DNA of 64,000 nucleotides from Rutpela maculata (lineage: Eukaryota; Arthropoda; Insecta; Coleoptera; Cerambycidae): NCBI GenBank assembly GCA_936432065.2, contig OW386289.2:21472277-21536276 (forward strand). The letters are read 5' to 3'. Below the pieces are notes generated by a model. It saw only the letters and a program-made list of their open reading frames with translations, was not told where the DNA came from and did not search any database. Positions 35,045 through 46,557 of this stretch are shown here, in pieces. Position numbers and translations under genes: made by a program. Positions within the stretch are counted from its first letter, which is position 1; each line of letters opens with the position of its first letter.

Positions 35045-36751
35045 ATAAATATTTTTTATTTTATCGCTGATTTTTTTTCGATTTTTCGGACCCTCTATTT
35101 TACTACAAACAAAACAGAAGGAATTCACATTATTTACACAGTTGTGCAAAATTTTTTGTAGCCCTATACTCATAGGAAGGCAAGTTTCTTACTTCACTAG
35201 AGCTGCGGTTGCATGATGACGCCCGCAATCCCGCTTTCTCAACCTGACCTGCCGCCGATACTGGGGTTTCCCTCCCCTGCATCGTAAACTGTGTCTCTAC
35301 TTCTGCCATGAAAGCATTTTTTTACCTAGGAACTTAGTCGAAATAAATCTTTGCCCGCCGTCACCACGTGGAGGTGTCCTAGTCGCAAGAATAGAAAAAG
35401 AAACAAATGGCATATGACAAACAAACAGAATAAAGAAAACTATACATATGTTTAGAACAGCTCTAAGAAAAAAAAAGTAAAAAATCATCAAGGGAGGGTG
35501 TAGGTAAATGTTAAGTCCAAACGATATTCCTCTCTCAATAGAGCAAACTTTGAAAAATTTCATTGTTCAGTAATATTTTCCTTAGGATACTTGAAAATTT
35601 AAAAGTTACCCATCTCCGCTCACTAGGGTTGATGAGAGTTTATGCTGAAGTGATATTTCTCTATAAAGTTTGCAGATTGCGCTTTAATTCTGACTTCTGT
35701 ATTGTGTTCAGCACGTTGCAAATACGTCGGAAATTATATGTTCAGATATTATGTAGAGCAAAGTCAATTTCGGGCTATGATTCAGTGATTTTTGGATACG
35801 TTTCCATCCTAAATAAGGATTTTACAAGATATTCGATCGTCGCGCATAAATTCTGACCGATTCGGTTTCAGGGCCCCAAATTACATATAGATATATATCA
35901 GTTCATGTAAGCTTTTTGTTTACTTGTTTGGAATTTTGCGGGCATTTTTTAGGTGTTTTTTTGAGATTATGTTAAAATTTCTAACTGATCGGCCAACTCT
36001 GACCTCAGATTCGCTCTCAGTGCCCCATAATATGCACGGAAATGGTGGTCAGCTCATTTAAGCCTTTTATTTACTTGTTTGAGGTTTTTCGGGCATTTTT
36101 AAGGTTTTTTTGAGGTTAGGAAAATACAAGAGCCAATCGGGCAAAACGGACATCGAATTCGTGTTCAGCAGGTTAAAATTCATGGGAATACATATTACAT
36201 AGGGCCTGCCTTCTCGCACTCGACTTTTTTTGTGTGTGCCGGTGTTATTTTTTGGACTTAAATTTTGACAGGATGATTTATTTAGGTTAGAAATATATTG
36301 GAGTAGGAGAGAGTAAAAATATATGCATTATTACGTAAGTTATAATCAATTGTTAAAGAATTATCTTGTTTAAATTTTTTGCAACTTAACATATTGACAA
36401 AAAGTTCGGGCTCATCGAGTTTTCTTCGCAATTTCATAACGGACATTCTAGTTTTTATTTATTTTAGTTTATTATTCTATATAACTAGAGATGTTTAAAA
36501 ACTGCGAAAAAACACGAATTTTATATACAGTATATATAAAAACACTACAAATAAAATATTTACTCATTCCATTATAGATACTCGGTTACAGTATGCAGTT
36601 ATTTTGAAAAATAAAAAAGTTAATTCGATCACATTTTCCGCTGTAAACTACACAAAGTGATAACGATAATTTATTATTCAGTCATATTTTCAAGACAAAT
36701 ATACTTTTTGGGAAAAAGAAAGGTAATCCTAAAATAATATTACATAGTACA

Positions 36752-36784
36752 TTCATAATAGTAAGTTTTTACTATTATGAATGA
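36752..36784. repeat. Short perfect hairpin
   Basis: CATAATAGTAA and TTACTATTATG flank a 4-5-nt loop, with the outer CATT/AATG extending the stem. Confidence 0.8.
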
Positions 36785-36869
36785 AAGATATAGAGGAGTT
36801 TCAACATAAAAAATGCGAAAATTTGCCAATTCCCAATCAAAGCACGACCTCAAAAATATGTAATGTGGT

Positions 36870-36875
36870 GTGTGT

Positions 36876-36961
<86 letters not shown>
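36870..36961. repeat. (TG)n microsatellite
   Basis: About 45 TG units with one GGG interruption near the start. Confidence 0.97.
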
Positions 36962-36963
<2 letters not shown>

Positions 36964-37040
36964 ATAAGAGTTAACTGTCTGTTTTTGTGTGTTTGAGAGT
37001 TACATAGCATGTGTCGAATTCAGTGGTCTCGTTGTTCGGC

Positions 37041-37490
37041 TATACAGAGTGTCCGGTAATACCGGTCTGGTGCCGATTCTACATGCAAAAATATGAAAGA
37101 AAATTTATATAAATATGTCAGCTAATGCTTCCTTATGGACTCAAAGCCCTTTGAAGATTGAAGCCAAAAACTGGTATTCTGCTATTTTCATTTTTTTTTT
37201 AAATTAAATAATGGCAATGAAAATTAATTAACAATGAGCTTATTGTTACTCTACTTGACTTAATTGTTACGTGAAAACTTGAAGCACATCGTGTTTTCTC
37301 ATTTACACGATTTTTCTCACAAGCGTTTAGTTTTTCGATTAAAATGAAAGATGACCTTTTTTAATATTTTTAATTAGTGCAGTAGCTCAATTAGGAAGCA
37401 TTTGCGGGCATTGCGGCACTTTTTTTCAAATTTTTTCGGATATAATTTGTACCAGAAGTTTGTTACCGATATTTTCTGACACCCTGTATA
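37041..37490. mobile_element. 450-bp TIR element with TATACAG...CTGTATA ends
   Basis: The left end TATACAGAGTGTCCGGTAAT pairs with the right end ACCGATATTTTCTGACACCCTGTATA (shown here only as motif). TATACAGGGTG-type ends recur widely in insect genomes. TA at the extreme ends allows a TA target duplication (Tc1/mariner-like), but this is not proven. It is non-coding. Confidence 0.65.
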
Positions 37491-38449
37491 GAATATGAAG
37501 AAAGTACAGCTAAAGATTTTTAATTATATTAAAAACAATAAGTAAATAAATCAGCTAATATTAGATATAAATTAAGAGAAGTCATCACATATTTTTTACC
37601 TGCCCAGGAATTTGACCTCAATAGGCAGTTCACAGAGTTATAATACGATAAAGGGGTTTGTAGATTTCAAAACGAGAAATAATGTAAACTACGGTTACTT
37701 TGTCGACAAAGGCATTAAGAAAACGATGATTAGAGGGCATTGTCGCATGTACCATAAATGTAATGTACTGTGATTTCTTTACAATTTTTAATATTCTGTG
37801 TAATGTCTTATATAATATACCCACGGACAAAATGATCGCATCATTCAAAATTTGTCATGTTTTGAAGTTAATTTATTTCTTAACTGTTTTTCCGATTTTA
37901 ATGATAGTTTTATTGTTTAAAAAAAAGTTGCAAAGTTGTAACGAAAACGTAACTTTTTTATACTATATCTCCTGTCCTGGACATCAAATGCTTAGAACGA
38001 CGTCGAGATGTAGTTCCGTAAGTAATTGAATGTTTTCTTAATTTCTTTCAAATTAGATTTAATTTAAACTACCTAGGTACCCGAAAAATGTATCGGATTT
38101 TCTTCCATCTATAATATGATTTAAAATTCACTAGCCGTAGAAACCCCGAGGTGCCAGAAAGTCATTTTAAATATCGGGAATCAAGCGCAAATGCATGGTG
38201 CCACTAAGTACGGTTAGACATCAGTGGTTGGCGCGCCCTCTGCAGATTATACGGTTGAACCAAAATCCAGTTTTTATAGAAAAATCGACCAAGTAGCTCC
38301 ATCTTGAAATTTTGTGAGAAGGATGTTATGACGTTTAGACGTTCAAATATGCGATAAAACGTTCTAGCACCTCGATCTGGTGCCAGAACGTATATATAGG
38401 TGCCACTCCGTCCATATATATGTGAATTTGGTGCCTGAACGTTCAGTTT

Positions 38450-38452
<3 letters not shown>
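37491..38452. other. Non-coding region with repeated GGTGCC words
   Basis: No gene is supported. GGTGCC/GGCACC words cluster at 38150-38440 (for example CTGGTGCCAGAACG and TTGGTGCCTGAACG), as they do at 23155-23260, suggesting a faint shared repeat. Confidence 0.45.

Positions 38453-38523
<71 letters not shown>
38453..38523. repeat. (TA)n microsatellite at the start of repeat D1
   Basis: About 35 TA units immediately before CGTATGGTACGCATGAAACG. The same order, (TA)n then TACG(TA)CGGTACGC, occurs at 46.55 and 47.02 kb. Confidence 0.97.
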
Positions 38524-38524
<1 letters not shown>

Positions 38525-39124
38525 GTATGGTACGCATGAAACGAAGCCCACCATACACTACAGGGTACCAGAAGCCCAGCCTTACTTGTACTTTAAATAG
38601 TGTGTACAACTGTTAATAATGTTTTAAGTGGGAATAATAACGCGAGCAACATGAGAGGGGGGAACTTTTTTGGACATATAGATTAAAAACAACACAACAT
38701 GTCATACGAAGCCTTTTATAATTATGTGACATTACGAAGCCCGTTGTATAAAATGTATACATGTTTCAGATTACACGAAGCCGCACATAGTTGCCACTTC
38801 TCTTCTAATTCTTTGACTAAATGATATAACTGTGTGCGACAATATAATTGCGTAGTCGATGTGCTAATAATATAATTGCATTGGTTACGGCCGCATGGCA
38901 CCAAAGGTGCCGCCCTAGTATAAATAATTATGTTTAGAATGTGTATGTTTAAAGTATTTCTATTGATATAATTTATATTTTTATTTATATTTATTCTAAT
39001 GCAACAGATACAAGTTATTCATTCCATAATTGACGTTTGACTAAAATAGGTTTTTTGTACAAATATGAGGCCTCAAAATGAAGCCCAAAGTAGCATATTC
39101 CTCGCTTTCTTTCTTGAAGCCCAC
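38522..39124 (+). repeat. GAAGCC-rich repeat D, copy 1
   Basis: A 600-bp unit in which GAAGCC occurs about seven times (for example ACGAAGCCCACC, AGAAGCCCAGCC, ACGAAGCCCGTTG, TGAAGCCCACACC). It is collinear with 47017-47625 at about 95% identity and with the shorter 46555-46917. All copies are preceded by (TA)n. It is non-coding; apparent frames are (TA)n-derived YI repeats. Confidence 0.85.
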
Positions 39125-39125
39125 A

Positions 39126-39885
39126 CCTAGTGCTATTTGTTTAAACAAATTTTATAAACAAATAGATAAATTACGTATTTTTGAAAACAATTTTTTCGCC
39201 ATTTTATTTGTTATAAAATATTATGATTTAAAAAAAATTCTTAAAAAAATTTTTTAACTGTTCATAATCAATTTTTTATTTTTTTCATTATTTAAACAAA
39301 TTATTAAGAAAAAAAATTATTCTTAAAATTTATTATTTGCAATTCCCTCCAAGTTGGAAAGTTTTTATTTATTGTTAATTCATTTGTTTATTTAATAAAC
39401 AATTTGTTATTAACAATCGCCGAATGTGTTTATATTTTTTTTATAAAAAAAAAATAACAAAAACAACCGTATACATAAACATGTCAAAAAAAAATTTTTA
39501 AAATTTTTTTAAGTATAGAATTTTAAATATTAAAAATCATTTTTGACATGTTTATGTATACGGTTGTTTTTGTTTTTTTTTTTTTTATAAAAAAGAATAT
39601 AAACACGTTCAGCAATTGTTAATAACAGATTGTTTATTAATAAATAAACAAATAAATCAACAAAAAAAATTCCCTTGTAGGGAATTGCAACTAATAAATT
39701 TTAAGAATCATTTTTTTATAATTTGTTTAAATAATGAAAGAGGAAAAAATTGATTATAAACAGTTAAAAAAATTTTTAACCACCTAATATTTTATAGCAA
39801 ATAAAATGGCAAAAAAATGTTTTTCAAGAATTTGTAATTTATCTATTTGTCTTTAAAATTTGTTTAAACAAATAGCACTAAAAAA
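39126..39885. repeat. AT-rich palindrome (TGCTATTTG ends), copy 1
   Basis: Arms of about 370 nt are near-perfect reverse complements. The ends are TGCTATTTGTTTAAACAAAT and ATTTGTTTAAACAAATAGCA; inner blocks include ACCGTATACATAAACATGTC. The second copy is 48505-49230. Confidence 0.88.
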
Positions 39886-41090
39886 TTAAAGTTTATGTAA
39901 TCTTATAGTATTTTTGAATATAATAACAGTAATAATAATTAAAATTAATAAAAAAAAATTTCAACCCTTATTTTTCATTTTTTTAGTTTTTTGTTAGCTT
40001 AAATAATTAATAACTAATAGACCATAACAATTAAAATCATCGCAATGTTATAATCTCATAAAGTATAGTTGACATAAGGTCTCCACGGAGCGAAATAATT
40101 TTAGTGGCTTTTGTTTAACAATTACCCAACTTGAAATATAAACGCAAACTCTAAAAAAAATTGGTAATTAACAATAGGCTCATTTTATGGAAAATCGGTG
40201 AAAAATTATTTTTCCTACGAGATATTGTTCCTTTGTATGTCTAAATAATACCATAATTTTTTAAAATCTTTAAATTAATATTTAATAATATAAAAAATGT
40301 TTCTACCTGCTACGGTCGGTTTCAGAGCATCGGAGCCCTATTTTCAACATTAAATTAAAGTAATTAATAATAAAGATAGATTTCCGGGCGTCGGGAGTTT
40401 TTTATTGGAAATTTCTAAAGTATTAATAGTTTTCGAGTTATTTGCAAAAAACGAAACTCGTTATTTTTTCAATTTTAATCTGTTTATAACTTTTGCAATT
40501 GTTTATGTGCGGGTTTGAAACTATTGCACATTTTTCTAGATGTCATTCCGAATTCAATGAGCCCTCACTCATATTTTTACGAGCTTTATCGAGAATCAAC
40601 ACGGGTTTAAACTTGTGATCTAGACTATTTAAGAAGTTTGAAAATAGAACAATGTTATATAAAACGCTGAAGAATTAATGTAACTTTTCTTTTTTTCTAT
40701 TGGGACTACCCACATATAATAGTCAAAGTCAATAGAAAAAAAATAACTGAATGTAAATATTGTTCGCGAGTTTACTGAAGTTAATATATAACTGTTAAAA
40801 CATTCTATGACATTCTGCAGTTAATCTATCTAAAAAATCAATAGTCCTATTATGACGAAGAAAATGTATAAATAGAGCGTAAAAAATTATTTTATAATTC
40901 GTTAAAATCAAACCAAAACATTAGAATATGAGAAATACTGCGTATTACAACAAATTACCTAATCAGTTGGAAATTTAAAATAACATGAAAGTCATTGTTT
41001 ATAAGAAACGTTTTAGTGCAGAAAAAGTAATTCTTAATTACGTAAAAATACATAGAGTACTTTACGAAAAAAATTGAGCTGATACAATTA
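39886..41090 (+). repeat. Right arm of compound repeat D, copy 1
   Basis: This is collinear with 49235-50190 and 50600-50880 (for example GGTCTCCACGGAGCGAAAT, TCGGTTTCAGAGCAT, GACATTCTGCAG). It is AT-rich without frames. The left-arm counterpart found at 47.7-48.5 kb is missing here. The repeat continues after element G2 at 41825-41950. Confidence 0.8.
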
Positions 41091-41821
41091 CACAGGCACA
41101 CAAAATAAAAAAAGTCAAAACCCAGAGGGTAGACCCTTGTACCCCTGTGTAGTTTGGGACGCTGAAACCGAATATGAAAATAAAAAAGATTTTAACTATC
41201 CAAATTTTCCCTACCCCCCTTACAACCTTCCTGGGGGATTGAAATTCCACTTGTTCTAAACATGTGAAAAGTAGGTTTTTTGGTGCGCTGAAATCGAATA
41301 TGATGATAAAATCACCCAGTCACCCCCTAGCACGTCCCTACAAGCCCCAAAGGGTTGAAATTCCATTTATTCTAAACATTCAAAAAGTACGTTTAATATT
41401 AGGTTATTTGGTGCGCTCAAACCGAATATACCGACCAAATACTGATTTAAACCCCCAAATCACCCCCTAGCATCCCCTTACATTTTTTGTCATCATATTC
41501 GGTTTCAGCGCACCAAAAAACCTAAAAATAAACATACTTTTTAAATGTTTAGAAAAAGTGGAATTTCAACCCTCCCTAGGGCTGCTAGGGGGTGACTGGG
41601 TGGTTCAAATCAGTTTTTATCGTCATATTCGGTTTCAGCGCAACAAAAAACCTGCTTTTTAAATATTTAGAACAAGTGGAATTCATATCCCCCAGGAGGG
41701 TTGTAAGGGGGTGTCAGGGGAAAATTGGATAGTTAAAACGTTTTTTATTGTCATATTCCGTTTCAGCGTCCCAAAATACCTCTGAGTTTCGACTTCTTTT
41801 TTCTAATTTTGTGTGCCTGTG
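41091..41821. mobile_element. TTA-flanked element G2 (731 bp) with verified empty site
   Basis: The ends CACAGGCACACAAAAT and ATTTTGTGTGCCTGTG are inverted. It is flanked by TTA (41088-41090 and 41822-41824). The homologous position in the other copy of the host repeat (50871-50880, GATACAATTATC) has a single TTA and no insertion. Inside, units containing GCGCTGAAACCGAATATG and CACCCCCTAGCA repeat about three times forward then three times inverted, each about 125 nt. It is non-coding and belongs with G1. Confidence 0.9.
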
Positions 41822-41956
41822 TTATCTTTAATTTATATTTTCTTTATTATTGGAACTTTATTATTTTATAAAAGAAAAAGTGATAGTTATTTGAACATAG
41901 CTTGAAAAATAAAGCAATAAATGGCATAATTTCACCCACTTTCGTTAGATTTATGC

Positions 41957-42137
41957 CAGTGGCGGCTGGTGAGATTTTAGTATTTTTTTCTCGCCTGTGG
42001 CGCATGGGACCTATACGAAATATGGGAAATAACATCTAGAGAAGCACTTCTCTAATGACCCCTAAAAAATTTTGAAAAAGCAGTTTGCGAAAAAATTTTT
42101 GAAAATTCGGTAGCCTCCCCTGGGTCTAGGGACTCCT

Positions 42138-42139
<2 letters not shown>
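41957..42139 (+). mobile_element. Left half of hAT MITE B
   Basis: CAGTGGCGGCTGGTGAGA through CTGGGTCTAGGGACTCCTG follows the full copy at 11289-11718 for about 180 bp and then ends in a (TA)n tract. The right half is absent. Confidence 0.85.

Positions 42140-42189
<50 letters not shown>
42140..42189. repeat. (TA)n microsatellite
   Basis: About 25 TA units joining truncated MITE B to the next inverted repeat. Confidence 0.95.
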
Positions 42190-42191
<2 letters not shown>

Positions 42192-42323
42192 ACGATTTTT
42201 CCATCTGTCATCACCCGTGAAAGTGACAAGTTCGAGGATTCCACTCCTCGCACGACATCACCTCAAATCCACCTCTGTAACTTTCAAGGCGGGTACCGGA
42301 GAGACTGGAAAAATCGTGGATAT
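42190..42323. repeat. Inverted repeat with CCACGATTTTTCCA arms
   Basis: ATCCACGATTTTTCCA at the left and TGGAAAAATCGTGGAT at the right enclose about 105 bp. The arms abut (TA)n on both sides. It is probably a very short MITE inserted into a TA tract. Confidence 0.75.
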
Positions 42324-42507
42324 ATATATATATAAGGTATCCGTTGGCATCCTACCTAATAACGTTCTCACTTGGCATCCACTAATATACACGCTGATAT
42401 GCACAAAATTTATTTAAAGGCTAAGTTAGCATCCTACCTATTTTACGGTTTAATTGGTGTCCTTATGAATATTTTAATCGATGCGTAAAATGACACCTGA
42501 ATATAAA

Positions 42508-43226
42508 AAACCGCTGCCCAAGGAATCACTACTTCCACATCCAGATTCTCTATCCAAGTCACTCACAACGAAAAAAATTTGTATGTGGAAATAATTGTTT
42601 ATGGAACTTTAATAATATAATATTTAAAATCCTCTACCCCAAAAACCCATAAAACGATACCCCACATCGGTAGCGGGGTGGGGGTGGTGATGGGGGGTGG
42701 TAGTGGGGGTGGATGAAGTAAAAAAATATTTTGAGGTTTCTGGTTCTTGTACACACACTAAATCACAATTTTTTTCATCCCCTTTAATAATGAGGTGGGG
42801 ATGGTAATGGGGGTGGCTAATGCCAAAACTTTTTTTGGGACCTTAGCTTCTCTTTTATATACTAAATACCAATTTTATGGACTCATACCTGCTTGATTTA
42901 CCTATTTTCCCCAAATTTACCCCAATTTACCCCCCAACCCTTCGACGGAACAAGATGAAAATATAATCTAGTTCTAGATCCCGTTAAAGTACATATGTGT
43001 GCCAAATTTCAAGTCAATATCTCAAACGGTTCCAGAGTAAACGTGCGCACAAAAAAAGTTACAGACAGACCGACAGACAGACAGACCGACAGACCGACAG
43101 ACAGAAATTTTTTTTTCGTTCAAACTTAAAATCTCGACGTTTCGTGATATTCTAAGCCTATTTGAACAATAAAAATTTTTAAAAATTTTTTTGTCGTTAC
43201 TATACTTCCACTGGATGTGGAAGTAA
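42508..43226 (-). repeat. Interspersed repeat R, copy 2
   Basis: This is the reverse complement of 27376-28080 at about 88-90% identity, with the same hairpin end, (CAGA)n tract at about 43073-43104 and CCGCTGCCCAAGG end. It is non-coding. Confidence 0.87.
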
Positions 43227-43470
43227 TTACAGGTTTAATTGACTTCCGGCGGCGTTGTCAGATATATGCTATGCTGCTTTATCGTATTTGCCTAAAAGAA
43301 TATTATTACAATCTGCAGTCTGTCGACGTATAAGTAAATAAGGAAATCTCATCCTGTGAGAATACTAATTTATGTCACAATTTAAGTTTCGAAACATGAA
43401 GTTCGCGTAAAAGTGAATTACTTTTTATTTGCTTATAATTGTTATAAAACATATTCTTTATGGGATTTGG

Positions 43471-43593
43471 CAAACAGTAGAAAAAACAATCTGTATGAAC
43501 TAAAAAGAAAATCTATCTGCAAAGATTGGAAATTAATTTTGTAGATAGTTTTTCTTTTTAGTTCTCACAGATAGTTTTTTTCTGCTATTTGTC
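43471..43593. repeat. Foldback hairpin of about 120 nt
   Basis: CAAACAGTAGAAAAAACA...AACTAAAAAG...ATCTATCTGCA pairs with TGTAGATAG...CTTTTTAGTT...TTTCTGCTATTTG. Confidence 0.75.
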
Positions 43594-43689
43594 AATTTAT
43601 CAAATTTTCTGTACGAGATAGGACAGGGTGCTGTAAAGAAATATTACTCAGAAAAATAAAACTGAATTTGTTAAAATTTTGCTCACTTG

Positions 43690-44300
43690 CAAAGTGACCC
43701 TATAAGGGTAAAGTTGGAGTATCACGTATTTTTAACGTTTATTATTATTTATTTTTTTCTCTTTTACACAAATTATTATTAATTAATCACCTTCTAGATT
43801 GTGTTAATATTTTAATGCTTTTCAAATGTATTAGACAATTATAATTTATTCAAAAAATTATATTTTGCTATAAATTTGTAACATTTCCAACTTTTTTTAA
43901 ATTTCACAATAGTTCAAAGAATACGAATTAATAATTATTTTTTCAATTACACCCCCCATGAGAACTATTGGGCCTCAAAATGACCCCATAAGGACAAAAG
44001 TAGAGTATCATGTATTTCTAGCATTTATTGTTATTTATTTGCGACTCCTTTTGCAGAAATTATTTTTAATTAGTCTCAAAAATGTTCTTTATTTTAAATA
44101 TGAGCAGAAAGTCGATGAAAAGTTCAAAATTTCTTAAATCCTGCACAACTCTAGCTCTATTCTGAAGAAAGTTGGCAATAAACAGGAATAAGTTGCTTAA
44201 ATAATTTGCAGGTTTCATTAGCAAACTCCTAATAAATAAAATTGTGAAACTAAAAAAAGATGGAAATGCTACAAATTTGTAACAAAACGTAATTGCTTAA
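43690..44300. repeat. Direct and inverted repeats in an AT-rich block
   Basis: A 60-nt direct repeat (GAGTATCACGTATTT versus GAGTATCATGTATTT) lies at about 43692 and 43979. A separate inverted pair, ACATTTCCAACTTTTTTTAA (about 43882) and AAAAAAAGATGGAAATG (about 44253), spans the second copy. It is non-coding. Confidence 0.6.
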
Positions 44301-44470
44301 ATAAATTATAATTATTTAAGTAAATTAAAATTGTTTAAACAATTTGAAAAACCTTAAAATATTAAGACAAACTGAAATCTGACTAATTCAAAACTATTTC
44401 TATAAAAAAATCTCAAATAAACAATACTCATTCTGAATAATTCTTTCTAAGATTTTGTCCTATCTCTTAC

Positions 44471-44582
44471 AGAAAGTAGTATATTGTGTATTTAGGTGTG
44501 AAAGCAATACATTCCCGGACGACGATGCATCAAAGTTCGGGAATGTGCTTTCACACCGAAATACGCATACTATGTTTTCTGA
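44471..44582. repeat. Strong hairpin 1 (GGTGTGAAAGCA arms)
   Basis: TTTAGGTGTGAAAGCA...CATTCCCG pairs with CGGGAATG...TGCTTTCACACCGAAA. The complementarity also extends outward (CAGAAAGTAGTATATTG versus its diverged complement). The stem is over 40 bp. Confidence 0.8.
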
Positions 44583-44632
44583 AATCACAATCAATATTAT
44601 TATAAATTAAGGAATTTGTATTAATGCATAAA

Positions 44633-44706
44633 ATTTCTTCATTAATGAATAACATTTCTTCATTATAATCTAACATTTCTTCATTACATTTCTTCATTAC
44701 AATCTA
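44633..44706. repeat. Short tandem CATTTCTTCATTA units
   Basis: Four near-identical CATTTCTTCATTA-type units with AATCTAA linkers, between two strong hairpins. Confidence 0.7.
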
Positions 44707-44804
44707 ACTGCTTACTAATAAATGTAATTTTGATGTATGTGTAAGTGTAAATGTAAGTTTGTTTGTCTGCGTGTGTTTATTTACTGTCAAAAATATACAT
44801 AAAA

Positions 44805-44866
44805 AACCATACGGGAATGTTACTTTCCCGGCCTATGCCTGGAAAGTAACATTCTCGTACGGTTTT
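44805..44866. repeat. Strong hairpin 2
   Basis: AACCATACGGGAATGTTACT and AGTAACATTCTCGTACGGTT are complementary with an additional TTCC/GGAA inner stem. It shares the word CGGGAATGT with hairpin 1. Confidence 0.8.
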
Positions 44867-44873
44867 GTTGATC

Positions 44874-44926
44874 GTTGCTTGGCAACGGATCTTTTCCGGT
44901 CTGTTTTCTGATAGTTTCTTAGCAAC
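44874..44926. promoter_or_regulatory. Two X-box-like motifs 40 nt apart
   Basis: GTTGCTTGGCAAC (44874-44886) and GTTTCTTAGCAAC (44914-44926), both followed by GGA. They match the RFX X-box pattern (RYYNYY, 1-3 nt, RRNRAC). No ciliary gene or any gene is recognised nearby, so a regulatory role is speculative. Confidence 0.3.
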
Positions 44927-45411
44927 GGACTAAAATACTGGAATTGTGCATTTTTCGATCTGAAATCGCGCCGAAAATGTAGACATTGCCGATCGATTTC
45001 AGAAAAAGTACTTTATAAATGAGAGAAATTACTTTTTCTTGGTAAATTTCCAAGACTTATGAATTGCTCATTTAATCATGCGTCGCTCCCTGGCACACTG
45101 TATATGCTTTCTTAGAAAATGTAAGGCTCTTACTGAAACGAGAAATTGGAGATTTTTTAATTTTTAAAACATAATAACATTGAAAATATCAACTTTATGA
45201 AAAAAATTATCGAACATTTCTTGTTGGAAATCGATAAAAAATATTTAAAAACATTGTTTCATTGAAAAAATGTAATATTTCCTTTTGTTGTAAACAAAAT
45301 TGTTTTAAACAATATCAGACCGGGTTACCGTCTGGTAACATGGATGCTCATAATCAGTAGTGTCTCCAGAACTGATTCCAACAAATAAACTGCGTCCGAA
45401 ATGTATTCGAA

Positions 45412-45446
45412 ACTCATACGCCCATACAGGCAGTATGGGCGTATGA
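45412..45446. repeat. Perfect short hairpin
   Basis: CATACGCCCATAC and GTATGGGCGTATG around an AGGCA loop. Confidence 0.85.
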
Positions 45447-45640
45447 CCTAGACCTCCCAATTTTATAGACCAGTAACAACTTCGTAAAAAAAATGAAAAT
45501 CGGCAAAGAGTGTTTCATTTCTACATAAAAACTTTTAAAAAGTCAAAAACCTAAACCACATTCCAATTTAAAAAAATATAAATGACTAAGTTTTAAAATC
45601 TAAAAAGGAAGTAACAGGACAAGCTTTACTTGAAGACGTT

Positions 45641-45940
45641 TTTATTGAAAATAAAATTATATAAAAAAAAAATATTTTTAAGAAAAAGCTTTTATTTGAA
45701 AAAACTGTACTAAAAAGTAAAAATAATTTTTTAAAATTCATACACCTGGAAACCAAAAACTTTGCGGACGGTCATATAGCACTATTGCATAGTTACTTTG
45801 CTCAATTGACCGCCCCCAAAGCTTTTGGTTTCCAGGTGTATGAATTTTAAAAAATTATTTAAACTTTTTAGTACAGTTTTTTCAAATGAAGGCTTTTTCT
45901 TAAAAATATTTTTTTTATATAATTTTATTTTTTACTTTTT
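45641..45940. mobile_element. Palindromic element of about 300 bp
   Basis: The arms (about 45641-45760 and 45815-45940) are near-perfect reverse complements: ATTCATACACCTGGAAACCA with TGGTTTCCAGGTGTATGAAT, and outward through AAAAAGCTTTTATTTGAA. The loop contains TTGCGGACGGTCATATAG. It is non-coding. Confidence 0.82.
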
Positions 45941-45964
45941 AGTTTACTTATTTTACAGACAGAC

Positions 45965-46330
45965 AGACAAAACCCTTTCATTTGATACAAATGGCAAGGG
46001 AGTCGTGAAGAAAGATAATTTGCCATCCTAGGGCGTCCGCCATATTGGATTTATAATGGCGTTACATAGTTTATCGTATTTTACTCGTCAAACCCTTTCA
46101 TTTGATTCCATATCAAGGGGGTTGTGAAGAAAAAGGCGATCTGCTAGCTTGGGACGTCCGCCATATTGAATTTAGAATGATGTCACAGTCTATCGTATTT
46201 TACTCGTAAAACCCCTTCATTTGATACCCATATCAATAGGGTTGTGACTAAAAAGCCGATCCGCCATCTTGGGACGTCCGCCAATTGGATTTAGACCGAT
46301 AATGGCTATACTATGTTACATTGTCACCGG
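45965..46330 (+). repeat. 120-nt tandem repeat, three units
   Basis: AACCCTTTCATTTGAT at 45971 and 46091, and ACCCCTTCATTTGAT at 46210; each is followed by GTTGTGA or GTCGTGA, then GGCGTCCGCCATATTGG-type sequence. The array follows an ACAGACAGACA tract and precedes TGTGCCAAATTTCAAAGCTC, a phrase also found (as a variant) in repeat family R. Confidence 0.8.
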
Positions 46331-46515
46331 ACTTGTACACGTGTGCCAAATTTCAAAGCTCTAGTATAATAAGAACTAGTCGAAATTCAGCTTGCAAGAT
46401 TTCACCAAACAAACATACATTCATACATAACACATTGCAAGTTAAATAAAAGCTTTTAAAAAAATGAATACAACACAAATATTTAGCATTTATGAAAATG
46501 TAAACATACGTATTT

Positions 46516-46518
<3 letters not shown>

Positions 46519-46555
<37 letters not shown>
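46519..46555. repeat. (TA)n microsatellite
   Basis: About 18 TA units before the truncated D repeat. Confidence 0.95.

Positions 46556-46557
<2 letters not shown>

Larger units (their letters stand above)
33924..36244 (+). mobile_element. TTA-flanked element G1 (CACAGGCACACA ends), 2.3 kb
   Basis: The ends CACAGGCACACACAAAAAAA and TTTTTTTGTGTGTGCCGGTG are inverted, with arms extending about 350 bp. It is flanked by TTA at 33921-33923 and 36245-36247. The 731-bp element G2 at 41091-41821 shares the termini, TTA flanks and the internal motif GCGCTGAAACnGAATATGA. TTA target duplications fit PIF/Harbinger. The centre carries a repeat cluster (34215-34515) and a degraded ORF (34751-35044), which is unusual cargo. 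No transposase was recognised. Confidence 0.75.
32245..36440. mobile_element. Large diverged inverted-repeat unit containing other elements
   Basis: 32250-32290 (GAAATTGCGATGAAAACC) matches inverted 36402-36440, and 32333-32370 (TTTAAACAATTGACGG) matches inverted 36312-36357. Inside lie a 1-kb palindrome and a 2.3-kb TTA-flanked element. It is old and uncertain as a single transposon. Confidence 0.4.

Noticed and set aside
32245..36440. Single 4.2-kb autonomous transposon
   Set aside because: The outer inverted repeat is weak, and the interior is made of separate elements with their own ends; no transposase found.
36781..36996. Open frame with a Cys-Val run
   Set aside because: It is a translation of the (TG)n microsatellite.
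38204..38616. Three overlapping frames with Tyr-Ile runs
   Set aside because: All are driven by the TA tract at 38453-38523.
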